Shown here piece after piece: positions 33,890 to 43,871 of a stretch of DNA of 64,000 nt. The stretch is from Arthrobacter yangruifuii (lineage in GTDB: Bacteria > Actinomycetota > Actinomycetes > Actinomycetales > Micrococcaceae). A model generated the notes under the pieces. It worked only from the letters and a program-made list of their open reading frames with translations, was not told the origin of the DNA and searched no databases. Position 1 is the stretch's first letter, and every line of letters begins with the position of its first letter. The stretch is from contig NZ_VTFX01000003.1 in NCBI RefSeq assembly GCF_009192775.1, forward strand, positions 186,001-250,000. The letters are read 5' to 3'. The position numbers and the translations under genes were made by a program.

Positions 33890-34150
33890 TTAGAGCGCGC
33901 TGACCTTCTTGGAGATGGCCGACTTGCGGTTGGCAGCGTTGTTCTTGTGGATAACGCCCTTGCTGACGGCCTTGTCCAGCTTGCGGCTGGCAGTCTTCAG
34001 CGCTTCGGCTGCTGCGTCCTTGTCGCTGGCCTTGACTGCGGCATCAACCTTGCTGATGACGGTCTTCAGCTCGGACTTCACCGAGTTGTTACGCTGACGC
34101 GCCTTCTCGTTGGTGAGGATGCGCTTCTTCTGGGACTTAATATTGGCCAC
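33890..34150 (-). CDS. rpsT: 30S ribosomal protein S20
   Basis: S20 is a primary 16S rRNA-binding protein of the small subunit. The 86-residue basic protein starts [20 protein letters not shown], the family hallmark. It then forms a helical bundle rich in Lys and Ala, with [20 protein letters not shown] near the end. Length and composition are standard. It faces away from lepA and is convergent with holA, sharing a terminator with it. Confidence 0.96.
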   Translation of the reverse strand: MANIKSQKKRILTNEKARQRNNSVKSELKTVISKVDAAVKASDKDAAAEALKTASRKLDKAVSKGVIHKNNAANRKSAISKKVSAL

Positions 34151-34324
34151 TTATAAACTCTCTTTGTATTGCGGACTTGGTCGGTGAGGGTATTTCAGCC
34201 CAGACATTGACTGAGCGGCGTGGGGATACCGTAATGGCGCCTGAACCAAAGTGCCCGTCGACCTGCGCGGACACACAGCACAAAATGTTAGCAGAGTTTG
34301 GGCTCCGGTAACGAAAGCGCCGGT

Positions 34325-35011
34325 TCAGTGCGCCGGACGCATCACGGCCAGCCGCCGGGCCACAGTCTGGAAAACGCTCTTGTCCATGATCGCACCTTCC
34401 CGGCGCACGCTCCCCGGCTTCAGCTGCAGCACCCGGTCCAGCTTCACTTCGCTGGGGCGCCCCTTGCTGTCCCAGGGTCCGGTGCCGACGTCGAGGTACC
34501 GCGGATCAGACCCGCTGCTGTTGTTCCGGTCCCGGCTGGTCATCATGAGGCCCAGCAGCAGAGTGCCGCTGCGCCCGATCAGCAGAACGGGACGGTCCTT
34601 GCCCTGGCTGGGATCATCCTCGTACGGCACCCAGGCCCACACCACCTCGCCGGGGTCCGGATCGCCGTCGGGCTGCGGGGCGTAGACCGGAGTCACGGGC
34701 CCGGAGTAGTCGCCGGCGTAACCCGTTCCTCCGGGAACAGAGGATGCCGGAGCGGCCGACGACGGCGAAGGCCGGGTTTTCGGGGTACGCGGGGGAGCAG
34801 GCGGGGTCCGCGGAGGAGCAGCCGGGGTGCGCGGAGGAGCAGCCGGGATCCTGGGGGAAGGGGAGGGAGCGCGGCGGGTATCCGGCGTGCGGGACTGCCT
34901 GGCGGGGCGTTCACGGCTTGTGTCGGCAGATCCGGATGCGGAGGAAGCCTGGCGCAGCAGGTTGACGGCCGAGCGGGCAAGGGAGGCAAAGGCACGGGCG
35001 TTAAAGGGCAT
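34325..35011 (-). CDS. PemK/MazF-like protein with long proline-rich N-terminal arm (no antitoxin seen)
   Basis: The C-terminal half of this 228-residue protein (about residues 115-225) resembles the PemK/MazF mRNA-interferase fold: [20 protein letters not shown], then [20 protein letters not shown], and a basic C-terminal strand. The N-terminal 110 residues differ from canonical MazF, with a short helix ([13 protein letters not shown]) and then a Pro/Thr/Arg-rich arm built from a 7-residue repeat (AAPPRTP), encoded by 21-bp tandem DNA units at 34782-34844. No antitoxin gene lies on either side; rpsT is upstream of nothing related and lepA is divergent. It could be a regulator or an RNA-binding protein rather than a toxin. 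Confidence 0.72.
   Translation of the reverse strand: MPFNARAFASLARSAVNLLRQASSASGSADTSRERPARQSRTPDTRRAPSPSPRIPAAPPRTPAAPPRTPPAPPRTPKTRPSPSSAAPASSVPGGTGYAGDYSGPVTPVYAPQPDGDPDPGEVVWAWVPYEDDPSQGKDRPVLLIGRSGTLLLGLMMTSRDRNNSSGSDPRYLDVGTGPWDSKGRPSEVKLDRVLQLKPGSVRREGAIMDKSVFQTVARRLAVMRPAH
34782..34844 (-). repeat. 21-bp tandem repeat, three units, inside the MazF-like gene
   Basis: Units start at 34782, 34803 and 34824, with the core GGGGTNCGCGGRGGAGCAG. They encode a repeated seven-residue Pro/Arg/Thr motif in the linker of the MazF-like protein. A degenerate fourth unit follows. Confidence 0.85.
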
Positions 35012-35191
35012 GGCACAACGATATGCTCCCGCCGCGCGGAACCCGGGGTGCGGCCGGTTCCTGATGCGGCGGGCAAACGTGGGAGACTGTTAACTCGACA
35101 GAAGAAGACCCATCAGACCCGCCAGGACTCCAGGACACCCGCGCACCGCGCCGCGTCCGGTTCGTCCCGGAACAGTAAAGGAACCGCCACA

Positions 35192-37045
35192 GTGTCACCT
35201 ATGGCCCGCTTCTCGCCGGTGCCTGCCGCGACGGATCCGGCGATCATCAGAAATTTCTGCATCATCGCCCATATCGACCACGGCAAGTCCACCCTGGCCG
35301 ACCGCATGCTCCAGTCCACCGGCGTGGTCGAGCACCGCAACATGAAGGCCCAGTACCTGGACCGGATGGATATCGAGCGTGAGCGCGGCATCACCATCAA
35401 GTCCCAGGCCGTCCGCATGCCGTGGGAACTCGACGGTGAGTCCTACGCACTGAACATGATCGACACCCCCGGACACGTTGACTTCACCTACGAGGTCTCC
35501 CGGTCCCTCGCCGCGTGTGAAGGGGCAATCCTCCTGGTGGACGCCGCACAGGGCATCGAGGCCCAGACCCTGGCGAACCTTTACCTGGCGATGGAAAACG
35601 ACCTGACCATCATCCCGGTCCTCAACAAGATCGACCTTCCGGCAGCGCAACCGGAAAAGTACGCCGAGGAACTCGCCAACCTGATCGGCGGCGACCCCGA
35701 AGATGTGCTGAAGGTCTCCGGCAAGACCGGCGTCGGCGTTGAAGCGCTGCTGGACAAGATTGTCCGCGACATCCCCGCGCCGCAGGGTGACCCCAATGCG
35801 CCGGCACGGGCCATGATCTTCGACTCCGTGTATGACACGTACCGCGGCGTCGTCACCTATGTCCGTGTGATTGACGGATCCCTGTCGCCGCGCGAACGCA
35901 TTCAGATGATGTCCACGCGGGCCAGCCACGAACTCCTCGAGATCGGCGTCAGCTCGCCGGAACCCACTCCCTCCAAGGGCCTGGGCGTCGGCGAGGTGGG
36001 CTACCTGATCACCGGTGTGAAGGACGTGCGCCTGTCCAAGGTGGGGGACACCGTCACCAACCTCGCCAAGCCGGCCGAGAAGTCCCTCGAAGGCTATGCC
36101 GATCCCAAGCCCATGGTGTTCTCCGGGCTGTACCCCATCGACGGCGCAGACTACCCGGTGCTGCGTGAGGCGCTCGAAAAGCTGATGCTCAACGATGCCG
36201 CCCTGGTTTACGAACCCGAGACGTCGGCAGCGCTGGGCTTCGGCTTCCGGGTGGGCTTCCTGGGCCTGCTGCACCTGGAAATCACCCGTGAACGGCTCGA
36301 GCGCGAGTACAACCTGGACCTGATCTCCACCGCACCCAACGTGGAGTACGAGGTGACGCTGGAGGACAAGAAGGTGGTCAAGGTGACCAACCCCAGCGAG
36401 TACCCCGAAGGCAAGATCAAGGAAGTCCGCGAGCCGATGGTCTCGGCCACGATCCTGGCGCCGAGCGAATTTGTCGGAGCCATCATGGAGCTGTGCCAGG
36501 CCCGCCGAGGTGTCCTGGGCGGCATGGATTATCTGTCCGAGGATCGGGTGGAAATCCGGTACCGCCTGCCCTTGGCCGAGATCGTTTTCGACTTCTTCGA
36601 CATCCTCAAGTCCAAGACCCGCGGCTACGCCTCGCTGGACTGGAAGGCCGACGGCGAGCAGGTGGCCGACCTGGTCAAGGTGGACATCCTGCTCCAGGGT
36701 GAACAGGTGGACGCCTTCAGCTCCATCACCCACAAGGACAAGGCGTACTCCTACGGTGTGATGATGACGGGCAAGCTGCGCGAACTCATTCCCCGCCAGC
36801 AGTTCGAGGTCCCCATCCAGGCTGCCATCGGCTCCCGCATCATTGCCCGCGAATCCATCCGTGCCATCCGCAAGGACGTGCTGGCCAAGTGCTACGGCGG
36901 CGACATCAGCCGTAAGCGCAAGCTGCTCGAAAAGCAGAAGGAAGGCAAGAAGCGCATGAAGATGGTGGGCCGCGTCGAAGTTCCGCAGGAAGCCTTCGTG
37001 GCGGCACTTTCCTCTGACGAATCCAAGGACAAATCCAAGAAGTGA
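35192..37045 (+). CDS. lepA: Elongation factor 4 (back-translocating GTPase LepA)
   Basis: LepA is a ribosome-bound GTPase that acts on stalled or pre-translocation ribosomes. The 617-residue protein has all G motifs: [15 protein letters not shown] (G1), [12 protein letters not shown] (G2), [12 protein letters not shown] (G3), [11 protein letters not shown] (G4). The LepA-specific C-terminal domain follows, rich in Lys ([20 protein letters not shown]). The frame is open far upstream, but GTG at 35192 follows AAAGGA at nine bases and gives the family length; ATG at 35201 is the alternative. Its stop overlaps the hemW start by four bases. Confidence 0.96.
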   Translation: MSPMARFSPVPAATDPAIIRNFCIIAHIDHGKSTLADRMLQSTGVVEHRNMKAQYLDRMDIERERGITIKSQAVRMPWELDGESYALNMIDTPGHVDFTYEVSRSLAACEGAILLVDAAQGIEAQTLANLYLAMENDLTIIPVLNKIDLPAAQPEKYAEELANLIGGDPEDVLKVSGKTGVGVEALLDKIVRDIPAPQGDPNAPARAMIFDSVYDTYRGVVTYVRVIDGSLSPRERIQMMSTRASHELLEIGVSSPEPTPSKGLGVGEVGYLITGVKDVRLSKVGDTVTNLAKPAEKSLEGYADPKPMVFSGLYPIDGADYPVLREALEKLMLNDAALVYEPETSAALGFGFRVGFLGLLHLEITRERLEREYNLDLISTAPNVEYEVTLEDKKVVKVTNPSEYPEGKIKEVREPMVSATILAPSEFVGAIMELCQARRGVLGGMDYLSEDRVEIRYRLPLAEIVFDFFDILKSKTRGYASLDWKADGEQVADLVKVDILLQGEQVDAFSSITHKDKAYSYGVMMTGKLRELIPRQQFEVPIQAAIGSRIIARESIRAIRKDVLAKCYGGDISRKRKLLEKQKEGKKRMKMVGRVEVPQEAFVAALSSDESKDKSKK

Positions 37046-38274
37046 CACCCAGCGCACTGCCCCTCGGAGACCCGGCCCCCGCCGACGGCCTCCTGCCCGC
37101 CCAGGCCGCGGACGGAGCAGCGGAGCGGAACTTCGGACTCTACGTCCACATTCCGTTCTGCTCCGTCCGCTGCGGTTACTGCGATTTCAACACCTACACC
37201 GCCACCGAACTCGGCGGCGGCGCCTCGCAGGACGTCTACGGCGGCACGGCAGCGCGTGAAGTCGTCTTCGCCGCCGACGCGCTGCGGCGTTCAGGCTTGC
37301 CCGAACGCCGCATGGGCACCGTCTTCTTCGGCGGCGGCACCCCGACCCTGCTCCCGGCGGAGGACCTGGCGCTCATCCTGCGCACCGCCGTCGACCAGTG
37401 GGGCCTGGTTCCCGGCGCGGAAGTCACTACGGAAGCGAATCCGGACTCGGTCACCCCGCAGTCCCTGCAGCTGCTGGCCGACGCCGGCTTCACCCGTGTG
37501 TCCTTCGGCATGCAGTCCGCCGTGCCCCACGTGCTGGCGGTGCTGGACCGCACGCACACGCCGTCGCGCGTTCCGCAGGCCGTGCAGTGGGCCCGCGACG
37601 CCGGCCTGAACGTCAGCGTTGACCTGATCTACGGAACGCCCGGCGAATCCATGGCCGACTGGAAGCATTCCCTGGAAGAGGCACTGAGCTACGAACCGGA
37701 CCACATTTCTGCCTACGCGCTGATCATCGAGGAAGGCACCAAGCTGGCTGCCCGGATGCGGCGCGGCGAAGTGCCGCCCATCGACGACGACGACCACGCC
37801 GACAAATACGTGCTGGCCGACGAGATGATGACCGCGGCCGGCCTGAACTGGTACGAGGTCAGCAACTGGGCCCGCACCCCCGCAGACCAGTGCCGGCACA
37901 ATTTGGCGTACTGGCGCAGTGATGACTGGTGGGGCATCGGCCCCGGAGCCCATTCCCATGCAGGTGGTGTGCGGTGGTGGAATGCCAAGCACCCCACCGC
38001 GTACGCCCAGCGGATCGAGGCGGGGGAGTCACCCGCCGTCGGACGGGAAACCCTCGACGCCGATACCCGCTACATGGAAGACGTGATGCTCCGGACACGG
38101 CTGGCCGAGGGCCTGGCCCTGGACCGGCTGCGCGAATCCGGACGGCAGGCAGTGGCCGGGCTGATGGCCGACGGTCTGGTGGACCCCCGGGCGGCGCTCA
38201 CCGGCAAGGTCATCCTCACCCCCAAGGGGCGGCTGCTGGCCGACGCCGTGGTCCGCCGGCTGCTGCCGGACTGA
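37042..38274 (+). CDS. hemW: HemW (radical SAM, heme chaperone / coproporphyrinogen III oxidase-like)
   Basis: HemW is a radical-SAM family protein, often misnamed HemN, that binds heme and delivers it to target proteins. The 410-residue protein has the [4Fe-4S] motif CSVRCGYC (C-x3-C-x2-C) near residue 41, preceded by LYVHIPFC. It continues with the [13 protein letters not shown] site and [20 protein letters not shown]. It lacks the extra N-terminal residues and cysteine typical of true HemN. The GTG start overlaps the lepA stop by four bases; lepA-hemW pairing is conserved widely. Confidence 0.92.
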   Translation: MTPSALPLGDPAPADGLLPAQAADGAAERNFGLYVHIPFCSVRCGYCDFNTYTATELGGGASQDVYGGTAAREVVFAADALRRSGLPERRMGTVFFGGGTPTLLPAEDLALILRTAVDQWGLVPGAEVTTEANPDSVTPQSLQLLADAGFTRVSFGMQSAVPHVLAVLDRTHTPSRVPQAVQWARDAGLNVSVDLIYGTPGESMADWKHSLEEALSYEPDHISAYALIIEEGTKLAARMRRGEVPPIDDDDHADKYVLADEMMTAAGLNWYEVSNWARTPADQCRHNLAYWRSDDWWGIGPGAHSHAGGVRWWNAKHPTAYAQRIEAGESPAVGRETLDADTRYMEDVMLRTRLAEGLALDRLRESGRQAVAGLMADGLVDPRAALTGKVILTPKGRLLADAVVRRLLPD

Positions 38275-38299
38275 GGCAGGCGGCCTGCGCCTGCCTCAG

Positions 38300-38728
38300 C
38301 TACTTGATCCGGCGCAGGTTCAGCGGGTAGCGGTAGGGCCGGCCGCGGTTGCATTCGATGCCCGCAACCACGGAGGACACGGCAATATAGACCCAGATCA
38401 GGGCGTTGAGCACGGCGAAAAACCCGCCGATTACCGGGATGAAGGACAATGCCCAGACCGTCAGGGCCGCAAGGCTGGGCGGAAGCGTGAAGTTCAGGGC
38501 TTCCTTGGCTTCCTGGGCGGTGAACGGACCGCGGTCGCGGAACACCAGGTAAATGATCAGCGACGGAACAAAAGCAAGGATCCCGCCGAAGTGAGCCAGG
38601 GTTGCCCACTGCCGGTCCTCTGATGCCGTCAGCGGCAGCGCGTTGGCCGGAGCCCCCTGGTAGACCGGGCGCTGCGCACTGCCCTGATCTTCAGGCCGGG
38701 GGTGGTGGTTCTGGCGTGTGTTGGACAC
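38300..38728 (-). CDS. DUF4870 small membrane protein
   Basis: This is a 142-residue protein of the DUF4870/Tic20-like family with unknown function. After a hydrophilic, disordered N-terminus it has the family start SEDRQWATLAHFGGILAFVP, then IIYLVFRDRGPFTAQEAKEA and NFTLPPSLAALTVWALSFIP, giving three to four transmembrane helices. It ends with the basic RGRPYRYPLNLRRIK. It is convergent with hemW and monocistronic as far as can be seen. Confidence 0.85.
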   Translation of the reverse strand: MSNTRQNHHPRPEDQGSAQRPVYQGAPANALPLTASEDRQWATLAHFGGILAFVPSLIIYLVFRDRGPFTAQEAKEALNFTLPPSLAALTVWALSFIPVIGGFFAVLNALIWVYIAVSSVVAGIECNRGRPYRYPLNLRRIK

Positions 38729-38845
38729 GGGGCTAATTCCTTTTGGTTCAGGGTGACACAGGGTCGGTCCGCTACTACGTATTTCTCAAGGGTACTGGTT
38801 AGGGCACTTCCGCATGGAAAGGCCACAGCCGATGCGGCGCATGTC

Positions 38846-39694
38846 TCATCCCGGCACGGTCAGGAAATCGATGACTTCCTCAACACGCCCAAGCAGCGAC
38901 GGTTCCAGATCCGCGTAGCTGTTCACCTGCCCCAGGAGCTTCTTCCAGCCCAGGGCGACGTCGGTATGGTCGCGGTGCGGCCAGCCCAGTCCCTGCAGGA
39001 TTCCGGTTTTCCAGTCCAGGTGCCGGGGAACCACAGGCCAGGCGCTGCGCCCGATCACAGAGGGCTTGATCGCCTGCCACACATCCACGTACGGGTGACC
39101 GACAATCAGCACGTTGCCCGGCGCGCCCGGGGAGGTCATGGCTTCAGCTGCGATGCGGGATTCCTTGGACCCCGGCACCAGGTGGTCCACCAGGATCCCC
39201 AGCCGCCGGCCCGGCCCCGGGGCGAACTCACGGACCGCCGAGTACAGGTCATCCACGCCGTGGAGCGGTTCGACGACGATTCCCTCCACCCGCAGATCAT
39301 CGCCCCACACCTTCTCCACCAGTTCGGCATCATGCTTGCCTTCAACCCAGATGCGGCTGGCCCGGGCGGTGCGGGCCCGCTGGTTCGCCACGCGGACGGA
39401 GCCCGACGCCGTGCGGGCCGGACCCGCCTTCACCGCGGCCGCCGCTGCGGGAACCACTTCCACCGGTTCGCCCTCGAGCAGGAAACCGAAACCGAGTTCG
39501 AAGGATTTCCTTTTCCCGCGCCGGTCCTCCAGCACCATCAGGTGCAGCCCGCCGGATTTCTCCACGCGCACCACCGCACCTACCCAGCCGGAGGCAACGT
39601 CCTCCAGGACCAGGCCGGTCTCCGCGCCGACTTTGCGCAGGGCGGTACGGGCCGGCGCGGTGATGTCCTGCGGACCCCAGGAAAAGCTGGACAC
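38846..39694 (-). CDS. DUF3097 protein with RNase M5-like Toprim signature
   Basis: This is a 282-residue actinobacterial protein of the DUF3097 family, with no known function. Two stretches recall the Toprim domain of RNase M5: RIWVEGKHDAELVEKVW near residue 112 (compare VEGxDD) and LGILVDHLVPGSKESRIA near residue 168 (compare LTDPDFPGEKIR). The second acidic residue of the DxD pair appears to be Leu here, so the metal site may be changed. The N-terminus (about residues 1-80) is beta-rich and could be a separate RNA- or protein-binding domain. It lies divergently from hrcA. The domain reading is my inference. Confidence 0.8.
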   Translation of the reverse strand: MSSFSWGPQDITAPARTALRKVGAETGLVLEDVASGWVGAVVRVEKSGGLHLMVLEDRRGKRKSFELGFGFLLEGEPVEVVPAAAAAVKAGPARTASGSVRVANQRARTARASRIWVEGKHDAELVEKVWGDDLRVEGIVVEPLHGVDDLYSAVREFAPGPGRRLGILVDHLVPGSKESRIAAEAMTSPGAPGNVLIVGHPYVDVWQAIKPSVIGRSAWPVVPRHLDWKTGILQGLGWPHRDHTDVALGWKKLLGQVNSYADLEPSLLGRVEEVIDFLTVPG

Positions 39695-39785
39695 GAAGTT
39701 GCCTCACTTACGGTTCGTTTCGGGTGGAAACCGCAGCTGGCCACGGGTTCCTCAATGCTAGCAACGCTGCTGATCCGTATTAGAC

Positions 39786-39812
39786 TTAGCACTTGAACAT
39801 TGTGAGTGCTAA
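39786..39812 (+). promoter_or_regulatory. CIRCE element (HrcA operator) of hrcA-dnaJ
   Basis: TTAGCACTT, 9 bases, GAGTGCTAA match CIRCE with one mismatch, in the left arm. The element sits 50 bases before the hrcA ATG, so HrcA represses its own operon. Confidence 0.88.
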
Positions 39813-39862
39813 ATGTACGGCGCTCCCGCCGATCAACCGCCGATCAACAGGGAGGGACAACC

Positions 39863-40876
39863 ATGAGTGAGCCACGCCGACTCGAGGTCCTCCGCGCCAT
39901 TGTTGAGGACTACGTCCATTCGCGCGAGCCGGTAGGGTCCAAGGCGCTGGTGGAACGCCACCGGCTGGGCGTTTCCTCGGCAACCATCCGCAATGACATG
40001 GCTGTCCTGGAGGAAGAGGGGCTGATTACCGCCCCGCATACGTCCGCCGGCCGGATCCCCACCGACAAGGGCTACCGGCTGTTCGTGGACCGCATCTCCG
40101 ACGTCAAGCCGCTGTCCGCCGCGGAGCGCCGCGCCATCTCCTCCCTGCTGGAGGAAGCCGATGACCTCGACGACGTGATGGACCGGACGGTCCGGCTGTT
40201 GTCCCAGCTGACCAATCAGGTGGCCGTTGTGCAGTACCCGCACCTGGGCAATGCCAAGGTACGGCACATTGAATTCGTCCTCCTTGCGCCGGCACAGGTT
40301 CTGGTGGTCCTGATCTCGACCACGGGGCGCGTGGAGCAGCGCGTGATGACCGTTCCGCAGTCCGTGACCGAGCCGGACCTCATGGACCTGCGCCAGCACT
40401 TCCTCTCAGCGCTGGCGGGAACATCGCTCAGCGGTATCACCAGCCAGCTGGCCAATACCCTGGCTACCGTGCCCGCCGGCCGCCGCCTCGTGGGCAACGC
40501 CCTGGGCCACTGCCTGGAACAGCTGGCCGGCATTGACCGCGAGGACCGGCTGGTGATGGCCGGCACCGCCAATCTGGCGCGCTCCACTGTAGACTTTCCG
40601 CTGACCATCGGTCCGGTGCTCGAGGCCCTCGAAGAGCAGGTGGTCATGCTGCGGCTGCTGTCCGAAATGGAACAGGATGCCCGCGGGGTTGCCGTCCGGA
40701 TCGGACGGGAAAACCCCCACGGCGGACTGTCCGAAGCATCGGTGGTGGCCACGGGGTACGGACCCGACGCCACCGCGAAGGTCGGCATCCTCGGTCCCAC
40801 CCGGATGGACTATCCCACCACCATGGCGGCGGTGCGTGCAGTTGCCCGGTACCTGTCCCGAATACTTAACAACTAA
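39863..40876 (+). CDS. hrcA: Heat-inducible transcription repressor HrcA
   Basis: HrcA binds CIRCE operators and represses chaperone genes; GroEL titration controls its activity in known systems. The 337-residue protein has an N-terminal winged helix (LEVLRAIVEDYVHSREPVGS, then LGVSSATIRNDMAVLEEEGL, HTSAGRIPTDKGYRLFVD) followed by the GAF-like and dimerisation regions. ATG at 39863 follows GGAGGGAC and is preferred over in-frame codons up to 39806, which would run into the CIRCE element. It heads hrcA-dnaJ-rsmE. A second CIRCE in this window controls hsp20. Confidence 0.96.
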   Translation: MSEPRRLEVLRAIVEDYVHSREPVGSKALVERHRLGVSSATIRNDMAVLEEEGLITAPHTSAGRIPTDKGYRLFVDRISDVKPLSAAERRAISSLLEEADDLDDVMDRTVRLLSQLTNQVAVVQYPHLGNAKVRHIEFVLLAPAQVLVVLISTTGRVEQRVMTVPQSVTEPDLMDLRQHFLSALAGTSLSGITSQLANTLATVPAGRRLVGNALGHCLEQLAGIDREDRLVMAGTANLARSTVDFPLTIGPVLEALEEQVVMLRLLSEMEQDARGVAVRIGRENPHGGLSEASVVATGYGPDATAKVGILGPTRMDYPTTMAAVRAVARYLSRILNN

Positions 40877-40901
40877 CGCGGTCCACGCAGTTACGGACCC
40901 G

Positions 40902-40922
40902 CCCGCCGGGGGAACCGGCGGG
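40902..40922 (+). other. Stem-loop in the hrcA-dnaJ intergenic region
   Basis: CCCGCCGG, 5 bases, CCGGCGGG form a strong stem. A second, smaller stem, CCTTCA-N5-TGAAGG, follows at 40936-40952. They may adjust the ratio of hrcA to dnaJ transcripts. Confidence 0.5.
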
Positions 40923-40981
40923 AACCCACACTCCGCCTTCAAACGCTGAAGGCACGCAATACAGGAAAGCGATGTGCACGA

Positions 40982-42124
40982 GTGAGCGATCACTACCAGG
41001 TTCTGGGTGTCGAACGAGACGCCACCGGTGAAGAAATCAAGAAGGCGTACCGGAAGCTTGCCCGCAAGCTGCACCCGGACGTCAACAACGCTCCCGGTGC
41101 CTCCGATGAATTCAAAGCTGTAACGCACGCCTACGAGGTGCTGTCCGATCCCGAAAAGCGGCGGATCTACGACACCACGGGCAACGAGAACGGCAATGAC
41201 AACGGTTTCGGCGGAGGCGGCGGCTTCGGCGCCCAGGGCTTCGGCTTCCAGGACATCTTCGACACCTTCTTCGGCGGCGGAGCACCGGGCGGCGGACGCG
41301 GACCTGCCACCCGCAGCCGCCGTGGCCAGGACGCCCTGATCAGCGTCCGGATCGACCTGAAGGACGCCGTCTTCGGCACCAACAAAAAGATCGACATCGA
41401 CACCGCCGTCGTGTGCCCCACGTGTGACGGCTCCTGCTGCCAGCCCGGCACCTCCCCGCGCACCTGCGACATCTGCCACGGCACCGGCCAGGTCCAGCGG
41501 GCCGTCCGCTCCATCCTGGGCCAGGTCATGACCTCCGCGCCCTGCGGCACCTGCAACGGCTTCGGCACCGTCATTCCCGACCCCTGCCATGAGTGCTCCG
41601 GCGAAGGCCGCGTCCGCAACCGCCGCACCCTCACCATCAAGGTCCCGGCCGGCGTTGCCACCGGCACCCGGATCCAGCTTGGCGGACAGGGTGAAGCCGG
41701 TCTGGCCGGCGGCCCCTCGGGGGATCTCTACGTGGAGATCCGGGTCAACAACGACCCCACGTTCCTGCGCGACGGCGATGACCTGCACGCCACGCTGACA
41801 GTGCCCATGACTGCGGCAGCCCTGGGCACCACAGTGACACTGGACACCTTCGACGGCGAACGGGAGATCACCGTGAAGCCGGGCACCCAGTCCGGCGAAG
41901 TCTCCGTGCTCAATGACCTGGGCGTCACCCACCTGCGCGGCCACGGCCGGGGCGATCTCCGCGTGCACCTGCACGTGGAAACCCCGCAGAAGCTGGACTC
42001 CGAGCAGGAGGAACTGCTGCGCCGGCTGGCCAAGCTGCGCGGCGAGGAATACAGCGAAGGCAGGCTCAACAGCTCCGGCACCGGTGTGTTCGCCAAGCTG
42101 CGGGACCGTCTGGGCAACCTCTGA
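40982..42124 (+). CDS. dnaJ: Molecular chaperone DnaJ (type I)
   Basis: DnaJ stimulates DnaK ATPase and presents unfolded clients. The 380-residue protein has the J domain with HPD ([12 protein letters not shown] near residue 32), a Gly/Phe region, a zinc region at about residues 143-205, and C-terminal beta domains. The zinc repeats are [24 protein letters not shown] and CHECSGEG; the first has Cys in place of the last Gly of CxxCxGxG. It is located with hrcA and rsmE, the arrangement of the second actinobacterial DnaJ copy. The start is GTG. Confidence 0.95.
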   Translation: MSDHYQVLGVERDATGEEIKKAYRKLARKLHPDVNNAPGASDEFKAVTHAYEVLSDPEKRRIYDTTGNENGNDNGFGGGGGFGAQGFGFQDIFDTFFGGGAPGGGRGPATRSRRGQDALISVRIDLKDAVFGTNKKIDIDTAVVCPTCDGSCCQPGTSPRTCDICHGTGQVQRAVRSILGQVMTSAPCGTCNGFGTVIPDPCHECSGEGRVRNRRTLTIKVPAGVATGTRIQLGGQGEAGLAGGPSGDLYVEIRVNNDPTFLRDGDDLHATLTVPMTAAALGTTVTLDTFDGEREITVKPGTQSGEVSVLNDLGVTHLRGHGRGDLRVHLHVETPQKLDSEQEELLRRLAKLRGEEYSEGRLNSSGTGVFAKLRDRLGNL

Positions 42125-42125
42125 G

Positions 42126-42893
42126 ATGACCAACCCGATTTTCTTCGGTGACCCGGCGCAGGTTGCTGCCGCCGGGCCCGGGGCGCTTTTCCGCCTTGAG
42201 GGCCCCGAGGCCCGGCACGCCGTGTCCGTGAAGCGCCTGGGCGCAGGCGAAAGCGTGGACGTGGTTGACGGCGCCGGGCGCCGGCTCACCGGAACCGTCA
42301 CGGAGACCGGTGCGTCCGTCCTGGAACTGCGGGTGGAAAACGTTCTGGATGAACCGGCAGCGTCCGAGCGGTTCATCCTGGTGCAGGCACTGGCCAAGGG
42401 GGACCGGGACGAACAGGCGGTGGAGGCAGCCACCGAGCTGGGGGTGGATGCCGTGATTCCGTGGCAGTCTGACCGCAGCATTGTCCGCTGGCGCGCGGAA
42501 AAGGCCGCCAAGGGGCAGGCGAAATGGCAGGCCCTGACCACCGCCGCGGCCAAGCAGTCCCGCCGCTCCCGCATTCCCGTCGTGGAGCCTGCACTGGACA
42601 GCCGTGCCCTGCCGGGCCGGCTGCGGGACCTGGACCTGGTCCTGGTTCTGCATGAGGAAGCGGACATGCCGCTGGCAGAGGCCGTGCACGTCCTCGAAAC
42701 CCGCACTCCTGGTGTCGGCGCCGCATCCATTGCCGTGGTTGTGGGACCGGAAGGCGGTATCAGCCCCGCGGAGCTTGAGGCCCTGCGCGCTGTCGGAGCA
42801 GTGGCCGTCCGGCTGGGACCGCACGTTCTGCGGTCCTCGACCGCCGGGCCCTCGGCGCTGGCGGTGCTGAACCAGCTGCTCGGCCGCTGGTAG
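42126..42893 (+). CDS. rsmE: 16S rRNA (uracil-1498-N3)-methyltransferase
   Basis: RsmE methylates U1498 of 16S rRNA in the decoding region, using SAM. The 255-residue protein has an N-terminal PUA-like domain (EGPEARHAVSVKRLGAGES) and a C-terminal SPOUT knot with LVQALAKGDRDEQAVEAATE and the SAM-binding VVVGPEGGISPAELEAL, then RLGPHVLRSSTAGPSAL. ATG at 42126 is one base after the dnaJ stop; the frame extends further 5' inside dnaJ but without domain support. dnaJ-rsmE pairing is conserved in many phyla. Confidence 0.94.
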   Translation: MTNPIFFGDPAQVAAAGPGALFRLEGPEARHAVSVKRLGAGESVDVVDGAGRRLTGTVTETGASVLELRVENVLDEPAASERFILVQALAKGDRDEQAVEAATELGVDAVIPWQSDRSIVRWRAEKAAKGQAKWQALTTAAAKQSRRSRIPVVEPALDSRALPGRLRDLDLVLVLHEEADMPLAEAVHVLETRTPGVGAASIAVVVGPEGGISPAELEALRAVGAVAVRLGPHVLRSSTAGPSALAVLNQLLGRW

Positions 42894-42902
42894 GAGGCTC
42901 CG

Positions 42903-43871
42903 CTACTGGTCCAGGGACCGGGCGGACTCGATCACCGTGATCCGTTTGGAGTCCCCGGTCGCTTCCTGCCCGCGGTAATAGACCCGAAGGCTGTATTCAC
43001 CGGGGACAAGGGTGGCGGCGAAGCTGAACTCGGCGGTGTCACCGGGGGCCTTGTGCAGGTCCAGGGAACCGGAAGCAGCGGCGCTGCTGGACGGCCTGCC
43101 GTCCACAATGGGTTCGGCCCGCCACATCAGTCCCTCGGACTGCACCACTGCGGTGCCGCTGACCAGGATATCGGTGCCCCGGACCTGCGATTCCTGCGGA
43201 TCGATCACCCAGATGGGCGCCACCAGCTCCGGATCCCGGTGCAGCGGTTTCTCCAGCGGAACATGGCCGAACGCCCGGTAGCCTTCCTTGCCGTCCACCA
43301 GGATCACCACACTGCTTTCCTGGCCCACGGTGGTCAGGCCTGCGTTGGCGGCGGCGGCCGTAGCGGTGTACACCAGCTGCTGCACCGCCCGGTGGGCCAT
43401 GCCCGAGTCGAGGGACCCCTTAAACGCGTCCGATGAAATGTCCACCGTGATCACGTTCTTGCTGGAAATCGAAGCCGTAACGCTCTTCGCCGAGTGCCAG
43501 GGGGTGAAATAGTCCTGGTCCATCGGCTTCCCCGCACTCATGGCATGGACCGCTTCCCCGATGGGGTCACCGGTGTTGTCCGAGGAGAGGAATTCACGGT
43601 ACAGACTGACCGTTGAGTCATTCAATCCCAGCCAGTACACCGGCATGAGGGTTGACGTGGGGCTCGCTTCAGCCGGCGGGGAAATGGTCATGGGAGCCGG
43701 GCCGACGGTACCGCCGTCGAAGGACGAGGGCATGGTGATGGCAGGATTCTCTGCCAGAACACCGCATCCGCCCAGCATCAATGCGGCCGCCGCCGCCAGC
43801 GGGCCGACGGAAAAACACCGGCGGCGCAGCCCGTGGAGGCAGGACGGACCGCGGGTGGTTCCGGTGTCCAT
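42903..43871 (-). CDS. GerMN / Gmad2 domain lipoprotein
   Basis: This is a 322-residue secreted lipoprotein. The signal peptide includes the lipobox LMLGGC near residue 36, so the mature protein would be attached to the outer face of the membrane. The middle (about residues 75-205) resembles the GerMN domain (MPVYWLGLNDSTVSLYREFL; AHRAVQQLVYTATAAAANAG). The C-terminal part (about 215-315) resembles the Ig-like Gmad2 domain (IWVIDPQESQVRGTDILVSG). The function is unknown; the combination is common in Actinobacteria and spore formers. The start follows AGGAGG. It converges with rsmE. Confidence 0.83.
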   Translation of the reverse strand: MDTGTTRGPSCLHGLRRRCFSVGPLAAAAALMLGGCGVLAENPAITMPSSFDGGTVGPAPMTISPPAEASPTSTLMPVYWLGLNDSTVSLYREFLSSDNTGDPIGEAVHAMSAGKPMDQDYFTPWHSAKSVTASISSKNVITVDISSDAFKGSLDSGMAHRAVQQLVYTATAAAANAGLTTVGQESSVVILVDGKEGYRAFGHVPLEKPLHRDPELVAPIWVIDPQESQVRGTDILVSGTAVVQSEGLMWRAEPIVDGRPSSSAAASGSLDLHKAPGDTAEFSFAATLVPGEYSLRVYYRGQEATGDSKRITVIESARSLDQ

